From positions 12,061,501 to 12,125,500 of the forward strand of contig CM037459.1 of assembly GCA_021014325.1 (NCBI GenBank): a DNA stretch of 64,000 bases, given 5' to 3'. Position numbers and translations under genes: made by a program. Positions 54,897 through 64,000 of the stretch are shown here, in pieces. How positions within the stretch are numbered: position 1 is the first letter of the stretch; each line of letters opens with the position of its first letter. This DNA comes from Plazaster borealis. Lineage: Eukaryota > Echinodermata > Asteroidea > Forcipulatida > Labidiasteridae. Below the pieces are notes generated by a model. The model made no database searches and was not told the DNA's origin. It worked only from the letters and a program-made list of their open reading frames with translations.

Positions 54897-55386
54897 GGTG
54901 CGTTCGATTAACTTCCCCGGGTCGACCCCAGTGTGCTCGTCCGGGTGACGAGCCCCTAACATGAGCTAATCGAACGCCAACTTCCCCAGCGTTCACACCA
55001 ATGCATCTTAGGACAGCCGACCGGACTTATGTTCATTGTGTGCATTACGTCCATGGATTTACGAAAAGATCGTAAAATAATTATTCTCAAGGTAATACTG
55101 CAATGTTAAATTATTTTACAAGCCCACGTTGATACAAAAGTACTCGTCGACGAATAAAACAATACTTAATGCTCACAAAGTCGCTGTTTTAAGGGTGAAA
55201 ATGTGCGTCCAACTTACTGGAAGTGTCCCGCTGAGTTACAAACAAAATGGTTGCCATTGAGAAAGTCTTTTCGCCGTGAGGTCATACACCTCGGTCAGCC
55301 CCAAGTGACCCGCTCCACAAGCAGGTTACTTGAGGCTGACCTGGGTGAGCCCCAAGAATGACGTCAAAGCTATATTCGAACGCACC
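54897..55386. mobile_element. Element with GGTGCGTTCGA ends
   Basis: Left GGTGCGTTCGATTAACTTCC, right TATATTCGAACGCACC. Inside are two further hairpins: GCGTTCGATTAAC...GAGCTAATCGAACGC (54899-54977) and GGTCAGCCCCAAGTGACCC...AGGTTACTTGAGGCTGACC (55293-55342). No flanking duplication seen. Confidence 0.6.
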
Positions 55387-55970
55387 GGTGGGAGACCTGG
55401 GTCCTCGTACTTCTATACTTTCTAAGTTTCCAAGATTTCGTTTACAAAGGCAGGTCACGCTCCCTCAATGCATTAGTCTTCAAAATCAGATCAACTGGAT
55501 GTCTATGTCTATGATTTTTGTAGCTCGTCTTTTTAGGGGCTGACTACGTGACAAGCGGCAATAAACGGACTACAACCTCCTGCGTTTTAAACACAATGTG
55601 TGACCCGTAACAGGGATGAGATATGGAGAGCACTCAAACTCAATTTTTTTTTCAGCAAACTTTCGGGAGCTGTTTGGTTTTTCATAAAATTGATTATCAT
55701 CGTCAGCAGCAGCAGCCTGTATTGTTCCACTGCTAAGGATGAGTAAAGGCCCACTATCACGCCAATTTTTTCTCTACCTTCAGAAAACCTCTTCCATCTG
55801 GGCGTATGCCCCTGTTTTCCAGCCTATGGCTCCAGCTGTGGCTATGGTCAGATCGCTGAAAAGACATATTCTCCAACGTTGCCACTGAAGCCGACAACCA
55901 TAGCCGTAGCCGAAATCGTTCTATTAGGGTGAGCCCTAGTCTCACATTCTGCCAGTGCTGTGGTTGCCAA
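55387..55970. other. Unassigned non-coding sequence
   Basis: Contains a partly self-complementary GGCTATGG...CCATAGCC block (55820-55910). No gene supported. Confidence 0.4.
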
Positions 55971-56095
55971 TAGCCTTTTTGAGATATGGTGGACACTATA
56001 TAGGAGTGCACTGTGTGGTTTGGGTGTGTACAGACAAATTTACCCAAACCAAGTAGTTGTATAGTAATGTGTCAACCATATCTCAAAATGGCTTA
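55971..56095. mobile_element. 125-bp MITE
   Basis: TAGCCTTTTTGAGATATGGT at the left and ACCATATCTCAAAATGGCTTA at the right, near-perfect 18-bp TIRs. The inner part pairs weakly (GGTTTGGGTGTG...TTACCCAAACC). Confidence 0.75.
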
Positions 56096-56753
56096 TTATG
56101 TTGTAAGTCGTCTCCAAATGTCATTCAGTTATGTTTATCGAGTAAATAAATACCTTAAGTAACGTCCTGTTTTACGGCAATTATGATTGCAGTGTGATGC
56201 TAATTTTTATGTCTCTCATCACTTTCTAGTGAGTGAGGCATAGTCCAATAACCATTATTTCCTTTCTTTCTTCTTGTCTTTTTTATCGTGGGATGGTCTG
56301 TTGAAATTAGCACTTAGCTATCCCAATGGGATATTATGCTTGTTTTTCATGGAGTACTTCTTAAAAAAATTTTTTTTTTTAAATCACCCGTATATTTGTC
56401 TGTATAAAAGCCCCCCCCCCCCCCCTCATGTGACCTGAATGAATTTCAACATATTTCACAGTGATGACTTGGACCTGGTTTGGCTGCGACATGTGCTAGT
56501 CATAATCATTCAAATCTCATTACATTGACGATCATTTGGAGTACATCTATACTTCATTACCATTCAATACCATTAGTCTCCGTGTCTCTACACACTAATC
56601 ATAACCGTTCAAGATTAAAGCTCTGCATTAATTTCGAATTCCGTCCAGGCCTTTCAGAGAGAAAAAAAAAGAATGAGACAAAACCGAGATGTAAATATGT
56701 AAAATAACCGTCTGGAGCCAAGTCTTTGCTCGGCGATATAACTCTTAGTGAAC
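56096..56753. other. Unassigned sequence with a 15-base C tract
   Basis: C15 at 56411-56425, preceded by a T run (56372-56381). No gene. Confidence 0.45.
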
Positions 56754-57122
56754 TTAAAGGTATCGTACACGTTTGGAAGTTGTCAAAGACCAGTGTTCTC
56801 ACTTGGTGTATCCCAACATATGCATAAAATAAAGCCTGTGAAAATTTGGGCTCAATTAGTCATCGAAGTTGTAAGAAAATGATGAAAGAAAAAACACCCT
56901 TGTTGTACAAATTTGTGTGCTTTCAGATAGGAATAAAAACTTCTTGCAAGAAGTTTTTATTATTTTAGTGAGAAATTACCCTCTTTCTCAAAAACTACGT
57001 TACTTCAGAGGGATTCGTTTCCTACAATGTTTATACTATCAACAGCTCTCCGTTGCTTGTTACCAAGTAAGTTTTTATGCTAATATTTGTTTTGAGTCGT
57101 TACCAAACGACGATACCTTTAA
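56754..57122 (+). mobile_element. TTAA-flanked MITE, family A, copy 11
   Basis: TTAAAGGTATCGTACACG to CGATACCTTTAAA, the right TIR missing GTGTA. Core AACTTCTTGCAAGAAGTT. Confidence 0.85.
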
Positions 57123-57563
57123 AGGTATGGTATACATGATTTGACAGATCAAAAAGAAAAACGGACAACTGTTTTCTGTGCCATTTTGTCATGTGAATTG
57201 ACGTGCCCTTACATTCTGCCGTGGGCAAGAACATTTTCCTCCGACACGCATTCATTTCGATTCTCCAAATCGTAGCATAGGCGTATACAAACATGGGAGG
57301 GGGAGGCAAAACAGTGTGGGTGATTCAGGCACAACAAGCAGAACAAAATCTGACAGAGAAAGCAAATAAAATATCCCTTTTACCTGGTATTATAATGTAT
57401 GTATCTGTGTAATACTTCGGGTAAATCAACCCCTCTGTCCCCCCCCCCCTTAATCAAGGAGTTCCAATAACACCCATGAATCGCAGGGAACACACCAAAA
57501 ACAAATACACCCCCTTTATAAAATAATACAGACTGTTATTTGGTGTTCAAACGTAAAGACCTT
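57123..57563. other. Unassigned non-coding sequence
   Basis: Begins AAAGGTATGGTATACATGAT, which could be the stump of another TTAA-type element with no matching partner end. C tract at about 57440-57449. Confidence 0.4.
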
Positions 57564-57913
57564 ATTTAAAGGTATTGTACACTTTTGGTAACAGCTCAAA
57601 ATCAGTGTCCACATTTTGTGTGATTCAACATATGCATGAACAAACAAACCTGTGAAAGTTTGAGCTCAATTGGTCATCGAGATCACGAGAAAATAGTGAA
57701 AAGAGACCTTATGTGTTTTCTGTTTATTCAAAATATCGCGCGTGATAAAAACTATTGTTTTACTCATTTCTCAGAAACGATAGCATTTTAGGCAGAAATA
57801 TTTTAAGGAACCCTTTTAACCATTACTTACTTTAAATCATGTAGCCTAAGTTGTGAGTGAATATGTGAACATTTGTGCTTTTCGATCTTACCGATAGTGT
57901 ACAGGGCCTTTAA
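57564..57913 (+). mobile_element. TTAA-flanked MITE, family C, copy 3
   Basis: TTTAAAGGTATTGTACAC to TGTACAGGGCCTTTAA. Close to copy 2, but the core has lost part of its left half (AATATCGCGCGTGATAAAAA). Confidence 0.8.
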
Positions 57914-60751
57914 TATCAAGAACAAGACATTTCCCAACGTTGTATATAAAGTAAACGTATGCAAAGGCTTCCAAAAATCCAGTGATGCAGCATTGTAGGT
58001 ACTTCCATGATCATACTTTCATTTTGTCAACTCAAGTCGCTTCATAAATACCCGCAAACTATTAACCTATATAATAGGAGAGTCTTTATTTTTAAACGGA
58101 ATACAAAATATCGTAGTTCAATATTCACTGGCTAAACCCTGCGTCGTATCATGGTTATTAGAATCTACCTCTCGGCGATCATGATAAATTTGGAAGAAGA
58201 CGGCTAACTAACTCATAATATTTTATTTTAGCCCCGCTGTAATGCTAAGTATACAAATGTCCACGTGAATACAAACGAGGCCCAGTCTAACGAGTTTGCC
58301 GTTGGGGGGCAATTGTCATGCAGTCGTTGAATAAAACAGCTGAGGTTTTAGGCCCACGCCAACAACAGAAATTTGTGGATAATTATCTCTGATATATTTC
58401 ACTCTAAGAATTACTTTTCTATATACAATGAGAAGGAAGTGGGCCTATTATTCCTACTTCTGAAGGGAAAAAACCCAAAACTCGTAAATCAATAACTTTT
58501 TGAAAATAACTTTTAAAAGGTTATAGTTTATCGTAAACAGTGTCAGCCAAGGCAGGATCTAACTCCGAGTCACATGACTCTTGACTCGGTGACCAGGAAA
58601 AGGGTTTCCAAATGACCCCGTGACCCGCAACCGGGCGTTAATAGCAGTACAGCTTTGACTCGGGAGATCATCTGCCCCTCAACCCATGGTCAGATTGGCA
58701 CAAGACAGTGCACCATGGGACCTTGATTTTGATTTGGATCAATTCTGACCGGAAGCTGTTGGAATCAGACCCCAGGCCTGCAACATTCAAAATGAGACAC
58801 CATGACTGCTGTATATTTTACTTGGCCAAGAGGTGAGCTCGATTCCTATGTTTAACAGGTGGACTCAAAAGGGTAACCAGTAGACGCGACCTCATCAATA
58901 ATTATTCAATGTAGATTGGTTGTAAACAGTTCTCTATATATTGATCCTCAAAGGTTACCCTTTAAGAGCATACCGATTTGCAGTGGTACCATCTGCTCTA
59001 TAGAATTCGGGAGGTCGCGAGTTAGATTCCAACCCGGGGTGCCCGTATAGTTTTCTGCAGTAAAAAAAGAAGAGTAAAAAAATTCTGTTCAAAACTGCTA
59101 GGTACAAATTTTGTGTATAACATTTGGTCAATATTTGGTAAAAAGACAATTTGTTTGGGATCCCTCACTTTTGTAAAATATAATACACAAGGAAAAGGTA
59201 ATACGGTACCCGAAATTTTGTAAGAAACCAAAAAGAATAACACCGAGGTTCAAATCACTCAAGGGGGGTGGGTATAACATTTGTTTTAACCTCAAGCAGT
59301 GTAACTTTTCCACATCAAGTGGTAAGAAGTAACTGAAAATTAGGTAAACTGCTCCACGTGGAAACATTTTCCCCATAATTGTGTAGGCAGTCGCAGGCAC
59401 AAATCACAAGAATGGCTTTAATAGATTAGGTTTCGCTCTGTATACAGTCATGAAATGTACCAAGCATAATGTGTAACTAAAAGGAATTGTTGTATCGGGG
59501 ATAGAGAATTTGGATTTTACCCGTACACTGATGTGCGATGAGCATTAATTAACTAGTGTTTTCCTAACCCTGCTAGCTAGTTAGAGGGTTAGTGTAGCCA
59601 AACATATAAATTTATAAATTATAAAAAGAGTTATTTTGTTTCTTCCCTGTATAACAACTTTTAGAACGTTTAGTGTGCTTTACGTAAATATGTTTTTTAC
59701 CGAGCTATCTCTCATTTGGGTGAAACTGGGTGAAATTGCCCTTCTTAAAATTCCTCGTTTTTAAATCTTGATGCACCTAGTAAAAGTTACTTTTAATAAG
59801 TGCATGCAACTTTTTTGCGGTAAGATTCTAACATTAACCAACAAACACTTCAATAATAAGTATTGCATCCTTTTAATAATTGCAAGTTCAGAGTAGACCA
59901 ACTATCATTGAGATTGGTCTGTATTTCAAAATCCGTAAGCCGATTACTCGATCGAGCAAAACAATTATTGAAACTTTATTGAAACTTATCTAAAAAACCT
60001 CTTCTCCCGAGCTAGGTTTTTATCGTCTCAATTTTGTTCAATTCTCATCGACATTGGTATTGGTAAACAGGCCTTAGGCTGTACGGACGCCCTCTTTTGG
60101 TCACGCCCCAAGTAACTCCATTGGTAACATCTCCTGTAATCTACGTCAATACTTCATTGCCCATCACACTCCTTGGATCGGTTACAAGGAACCAGATAGT
60201 TCGTTCAATCCAAAGATTTTTAAGGAACAAAGCATACACAATCTTGGCTGCGAACTTTCTCCACATCCATCGAGAGTGCATGTAAGTAATGTGAGCAGCG
60301 TCCAACCCTACGTCAATAACGCTGATCTCCCTATAAACGGGGGATTTTATGCAAAACGATGTAGCGAAGTTCGAGTTACAGGCTCTCTGGGGAATTGAGA
60401 GAATTCAGGATTGGCATATCTTGTAACATATTCCAAACCACGTACAACTACCCATACCCCCAGTGCTTAAGTGTGGTTTAGTGGTATTTGTTGGTCTTTC
60501 TCTATGTGTGTACACTCACTGTATGCAATAAACACTGTCTTCATGTAACCACCATCAAGACACGAATATTATGTTTCCTGTCGAACGGGATGAACCAAAT
60601 CCTCCCTTTGTATATATATTTTGAAATTCAACCCTCGAGTTTGTCTTTAAGGGCTTAGTATGCGCATAAATATGTTACTTCCGCAACATAACTTGACTCT
60701 TGAGTGTGTGTAAGTTTGTATACGCCTTCAAACCGGGAACCTAAAACAAAG
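57914..60751. other. Long stretch without recognised genes
   Basis: A badly decayed family D-like patch (GACCCCGTGACCCGC, GATCAATTCTGACCGG) lies at about 58565-58760. A palindrome around AACCCTGCTAGCTAGTTAG lies at 59566-59592. The plus frame 60097-60285 meets a CATGTAAGTA at its end but is not recognisable. Confidence 0.4.
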
Positions 60752-61428
60752 GGTCGAAAGGTCCCCACTTGGAAAGCGTGTACAAAACCAATGGGAGCTA
60801 TTGCCAATACATTTACAGGGGCGGATCCAGGATTTTCCAAACGGGGGGGCGTGATTTTTTTTTTCGGAATGAAAGACCGCGCCATCCCCAGACAGCATTT
60901 TATTTTTCTGCACTGCGAAATTGCCAGTGTCGTAGTGCTTTTCAAAGAGAAAGTTGTTTCTTCTAAATCGGTTTAAAAATCAAATTTCATGGTTCTGCTT
61001 ACCGTAAGCAAAGAACTTGGCGCTTACAGAAGCAGTGAATTCCGCGCTTACGTCAAGCGTTTTCCACGAGTAAGCAGGGATTTTTGTTGCTTTATGCGCG
61101 TGTGGGTACTCCACGTTACTACGGCCAGGCTGCATGAGACCCAATAAACTACTAGCCATGATTAAAAAATTAATAATAAAGGATTGTAAACAGATGCAGA
61201 GAGAGAATTTGAACATAATTTTTCTATAGAGATGCACTAATGAGTATGACTTCTGAATTTTTGTTTTTCTCTCCTTTTTTTCCCCCTGGCAAAAGGGGGG
61301 CGTGCGCCCCCCACGCCCCCCCCCTGGATCCGCGCCTGATTTAAGTACAAACAAAAGAGGGACAAAAGAGGGACAATAGGAGGTCCCCGATTACAGGTGT
61401 TTACCACTTGTGCGTGTGTGTGTCAGGG
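60752..61428 (+). mobile_element. Element family M, copy 2 (partial), interrupted by family N
   Basis: GTCGAAAGGTCCCCACTTGG, GTGTACAAAACCAATGGGAG up to 60815, then after the insert AGTACAAACAAAAGAGGGAC and GGTCCCCGATTACAGGTG. Matches the interior of 15424-15918. Outer TIRs are not present. Confidence 0.65.
60816..61338. mobile_element. MITE family N, 523 bp, ATTTA duplication
   Basis: TIR CAGGGGCGGATCCAGG at the left, CCTGGATCCGCGCCTG at the right, flanked by perfect ATTTA (60811-60815, 61339-61343). Subterminal G and C tracts oppose each other. GGCGGATCCAGG ends are a type I recall from several marine invertebrates. Confidence 0.8.
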
Positions 61429-61599
61429 GGGTAATTTCTTTGTGTTACTAAAAAGTTGTTTTTATTCGTGAGATATAAATCCGTTGGTTTTCCCCCTTCA
61501 TTTTTACCCAAACTGATCGAGTTTTGACTATAATAATGGTAAATATTCATCATAAAGCCAATGTCACTGCATGTAGAATTTACGAAGCTACATGAGTGC
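61429..61599. other. Unassigned sequence before the satellite
   Basis: No gene or repeat recognised. Confidence 0.4.
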
Positions 61600-61923
61600 C
61601 ATAACAGGAAACTTATTTTACTTGGAATAAGGTCGACTTGTCATGATATTTATCTCGCAATACGACTTACTGATTCTAAGAAGTCGACTTGTCACGACCA
61701 TTCAATTCACAAGATGACTCCACTGTCGGAAAAATAGACTTTTCATGAATATATTCTGTTCTTGCCGAGACGACTTATTGAACATAAGAAATCTACTTGA
61801 AAGACGACTTGTAATAAGTTGTAATAAGTTATCTTGTCGAGATAATTTATCACGATAAAAAACGGCTTCTTTGCTTCAGAAAGTTGTTTTGGAGAGATTT
61901 ATAATCGGGACAAGTCGACATCT
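61600..61923 (+). repeat. Degenerate edge of the 52-bp satellite
   Basis: The words AAGTCGACTTGTCATGATA, AAGTCGACTTGTCACGA, TAAGAAATCTACTTGAAAG, TTATCTTGTCGAGATAATTT and GGACAAGTCGACATC have the satellite's motif order but irregular spacing and heavy divergence. Confidence 0.65.
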
Positions 61924-64000
61924 TTTAGTTTCAGTAAGTCGACTTTGCTAGATAAAGTATCACGGTAGTCGGGGCCTTAGTTTCAGTAAGTCGACTTTGC
62001 TAGATAAAGTATCACGGTAGTCGAGGTCTTAGTTTCAGAAAGTCGACTTGGCGAGATAAAGTATCACGGTAGTCGGGGCCTTAGTTTCAGTAAGTCGACT
62101 TGGCGAGATAAAGTATCACGGTAGTCGGGGTCTTAGTTTCAGTAAGTCAACTTTGCTAGATAAAGTATCACGGTAGTCGAGGTCTTAGTTTCAGTAAGTC
62201 GACTTGGCGAGATAAAGTATCACGGTAGTCGGGGTCTTAGTTTCAGTAAGTCGACTTGGCAAGATAAAGTATCACGGTAGTCGGGGCCTTAGTTTCAGTA
62301 AGTCGACTTGGCAAGATAAAGTATCACGGTAGTCGGGGTCTTAGTTTCAGTAAGTCAACTTTGCTAGATAAAGTATCACGGTAGTCGAGGTCTTAGTTTC
62401 AGTAAGTCGACTTGGCGAGATAAAGTATCACGGTAGTCGGGGCCTTAGTTTCAGTAAGTCAACTTTGCTAGATAAAGTATCACGGTAGTCGGGGTCTTAG
62501 TTTCAGTAAGTCGACTTGGCAAGATAAAGTATCACGGTAGTCGGGGCCTTAGTTTCAGTAAGTCGACTTGGCGAGATAAAGTATCACAGTAGTCGGGGCC
62601 TTAGTTTCAGTAAGTCGACTTGGCGAGATAAAGTATCACAGTAGTCGGGGTCTTAGTTTCAGTAAGTCGACTTGGCGAGATAAAGTATTACGGTAGTCGG
62701 GGTCTTAGTTTCAGTAAGTCCACTTGGCAAGATAAAGTATCACGGTAGTCGGGGCCTTAGTTTCAGTAAGTCGACTTGGCGAGATAAAGTATCACGGTAG
62801 TCGGGGTCTTAGTTTCAGTAAGTCGACTTTGCTAGATAAAGTATCACGGTAGTCGACGTCTTAGTTTCAGTGAGTCGACTTGGCGAGATAAAGTATCACG
62901 GTAGTCGAGGTCTTAGTTTCAGTAAGTCAACTTGGCGAGAAAAAGTATCACGGTAGTCGGGGTCTTAGTTTCAGTAAGTCGACTTGGCAAGATAAAGTAT
63001 CACGGTAGTCGGGGCCTTAGTTTCAGTAAGTCGACTTGGCGAGATAAAGTATCACAGTAGTCGGGGCCTTAGTTTCAGTAAGTCGACTTGGCGAGATAAA
63101 GTATCACAGTAGTCGGGGTCTTAGTTTCAGTAAGTCGACTTGGCGAGATAAAGTATTACGGTAGTCGGGGTCTTAGTTTCAGTAAGTCGACTTGGCAAGA
63201 TAAAGTATCACGGTAGTCGGGGCCTTAGTTTCAGTAAGTCGACTTGGCGAGATAAAGTATCACGGTAGTCGGGGTCTTAGTTTCAGTAAGTCGACTTTGC
63301 TAGATAAAGTATCACGGTAGTCGACGTCTTAGTTTCAGTAAGTCGACTTGGCGAGATAAAGTATCACGGTAGTCGGGGTCTTAGTTTCAGTAAGTCGACT
63401 TGGCAAGATAAAGTATCACGGTAGTCGAGGTCTTAGTTTCAGTAAGTCGACTTGGCGAGATAAAGTATCACGGTAGTCGGGGTCTTAGTTTCAGTAAGTC
63501 GACTTGGCAAGATAAAGTATCACGGTAGTCGGGGCCTTAGTTTCAGTAAGTCGAATTGGCGAGATAAAGTATCACAGTAGTCGGGGTTTAGTTTCAGTAA
63601 GTCGACTTGGCGAGATAAAGTATCACGGTAGTCGGGGTCTTAGTTTCAGTTAGTCGACTTGGCATGATAAAGTATCAGGGTAGTCGGGGTCTTCGTTTCA
63701 GTAAGTCGACTTGGCGAAATAAAGTATCACGGTAGTCGGGGTCTTAGTTTCAGTAAGTCGACTTGGCAAGATAAAGTATCACGGTAGTCGGGGCCTTAGT
63801 TTCAGTAAGTCGACTTGGAGAGATAAAGTATCACAGTAGTCGGGGTCTTAGTTTCAGTAAGTCGACTTGGCGAGATAAAGTATCACAGTAGTCGGGGTCT
63901 TAGTTTCAGTAAGTCGACTTGGCGAGATAAAGTATCACAGTAGTCGGGGTCTTATTTTTCAGTAAGTCGACTTGGCGAGATAAAGTATCATGGTAGTCGA
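61924..64000 (+). repeat. 52-bp satellite array, about 40 units, continuing past the window
   Basis: Unit TTAGTTTCAGTAAGTCGACT, then TGGCGAGATAAAGTATCACG, then GTAGTCGGGGTC (52 bp). Three main sub-types differ at TTTGCTAG, TTGGCGAG and TTGGCAAG; others carry CACAGTAG or TATTACGG. A block of units beginning near 62510 is repeated in the same order near 62978, an exact 468-bp offset (9 units). A SalI-type GTCGAC is present in most units. No open frame of note. Confidence 0.95.

Noticed and set aside
58960..59040. tRNA-like word GCGAGTTAGATTCCAACC
   Set aside because: B-box consensus is broken and no other arm is seen.
60097..60285. 62-codon plus frame ending at CATGTAAGTA
   Set aside because: The donor is non-consensus at -1, there is no clear acceptor, and no domain is recognised.
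61924..64000. CRISPR-like regular repeats
   Set aside because: Unit-to-unit identity covers the whole 52 bp with no unique spacers, in a eukaryotic context; this is a tandem satellite.

Overview
This is a eukaryotic, animal-type window. It has AT-rich non-coding DNA, tRNA-derived SINEs, 5'-truncated LINE tails, many short terminal-inverted-repeat (TIR) elements (MITEs), minisatellites and a satellite array, and no bacterial or phage gene organisation. The dominant MITE group (ends TTTAAAGGCA...TGCCTTTAAA, interior beginning CACGTTTGGTAAT) looks to me like the repeats that crowd sea star (asteroid echinoderm) genomes. That is recollection, not a search result, so I say probable echinoderm, likely asteroid, with moderate confidence. 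I find no gene I can name. The protein-coding content I can support is two retrotransposon C-terminal remnants (16506-16661 and 54076-54495) and three weak exon or ORF candidates (3094-3174, 10527-10868, 39483-39764).

Layout. 1-10 kb: a MITE with a perfect 9-bp target duplication (455-742), a SINE (2172-2345), then a five-element nested stack at 4405-5691. 10-20 kb: a possible TATA promoter and first exon (around 10.3-10.9 kb), an old palindromic element (11725-12250), a LINE remnant, a CTCF-like site (17117-17130), a SINE, and a very well preserved 545-bp palindromic element (18833-19377). 20-31 kb: the densest mobile-element region, with a tRNA-like sequence, elements of classes A, C-like, D, E, G, K and L, and nested inserts at 21176-21363 and 22863-23510. 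31-45 kb: more MITEs, a Leu-tRNA-derived SINE, an 11-bp minisatellite (38032-38408) and a candidate exon at 39.5 kb. 45-49 kb: two telomere-like CCCTAA tracts, one enclosed by a 90-bp inverted repeat. 49-61 kb: sparse sequence, a 60-bp minisatellite, a LINE 3' end, and more MITEs. 61.6-64 kb: the left edge and about 40 copies of a 52-bp satellite that runs off the window.

Family letters are mine. A, B, C, K and L are TTAA-flanked 300-430-bp MITEs sharing arm motifs but with different central palindromes. D has CACTCTAAAAA ends and TA flanks. E has GGGCCCAATTTCATA ends. F has GGGGTCGATTTCACAAAAC ends. G is rich in AGTACTCG. H has CAACCTCGTCCCC ends. M and N are a nested pair. P is a foldback pair. 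For A, B and C, plus strand means the copy reads CAAAGACCAGTG then GGTGTATCCCAAC (or the C equivalent). For K, plus means it reads CTTACTTGGTAAGAAGTAC early. The MITEs are non-autonomous: no transposase reading frame is visible here, so they would depend on enzymes encoded elsewhere.
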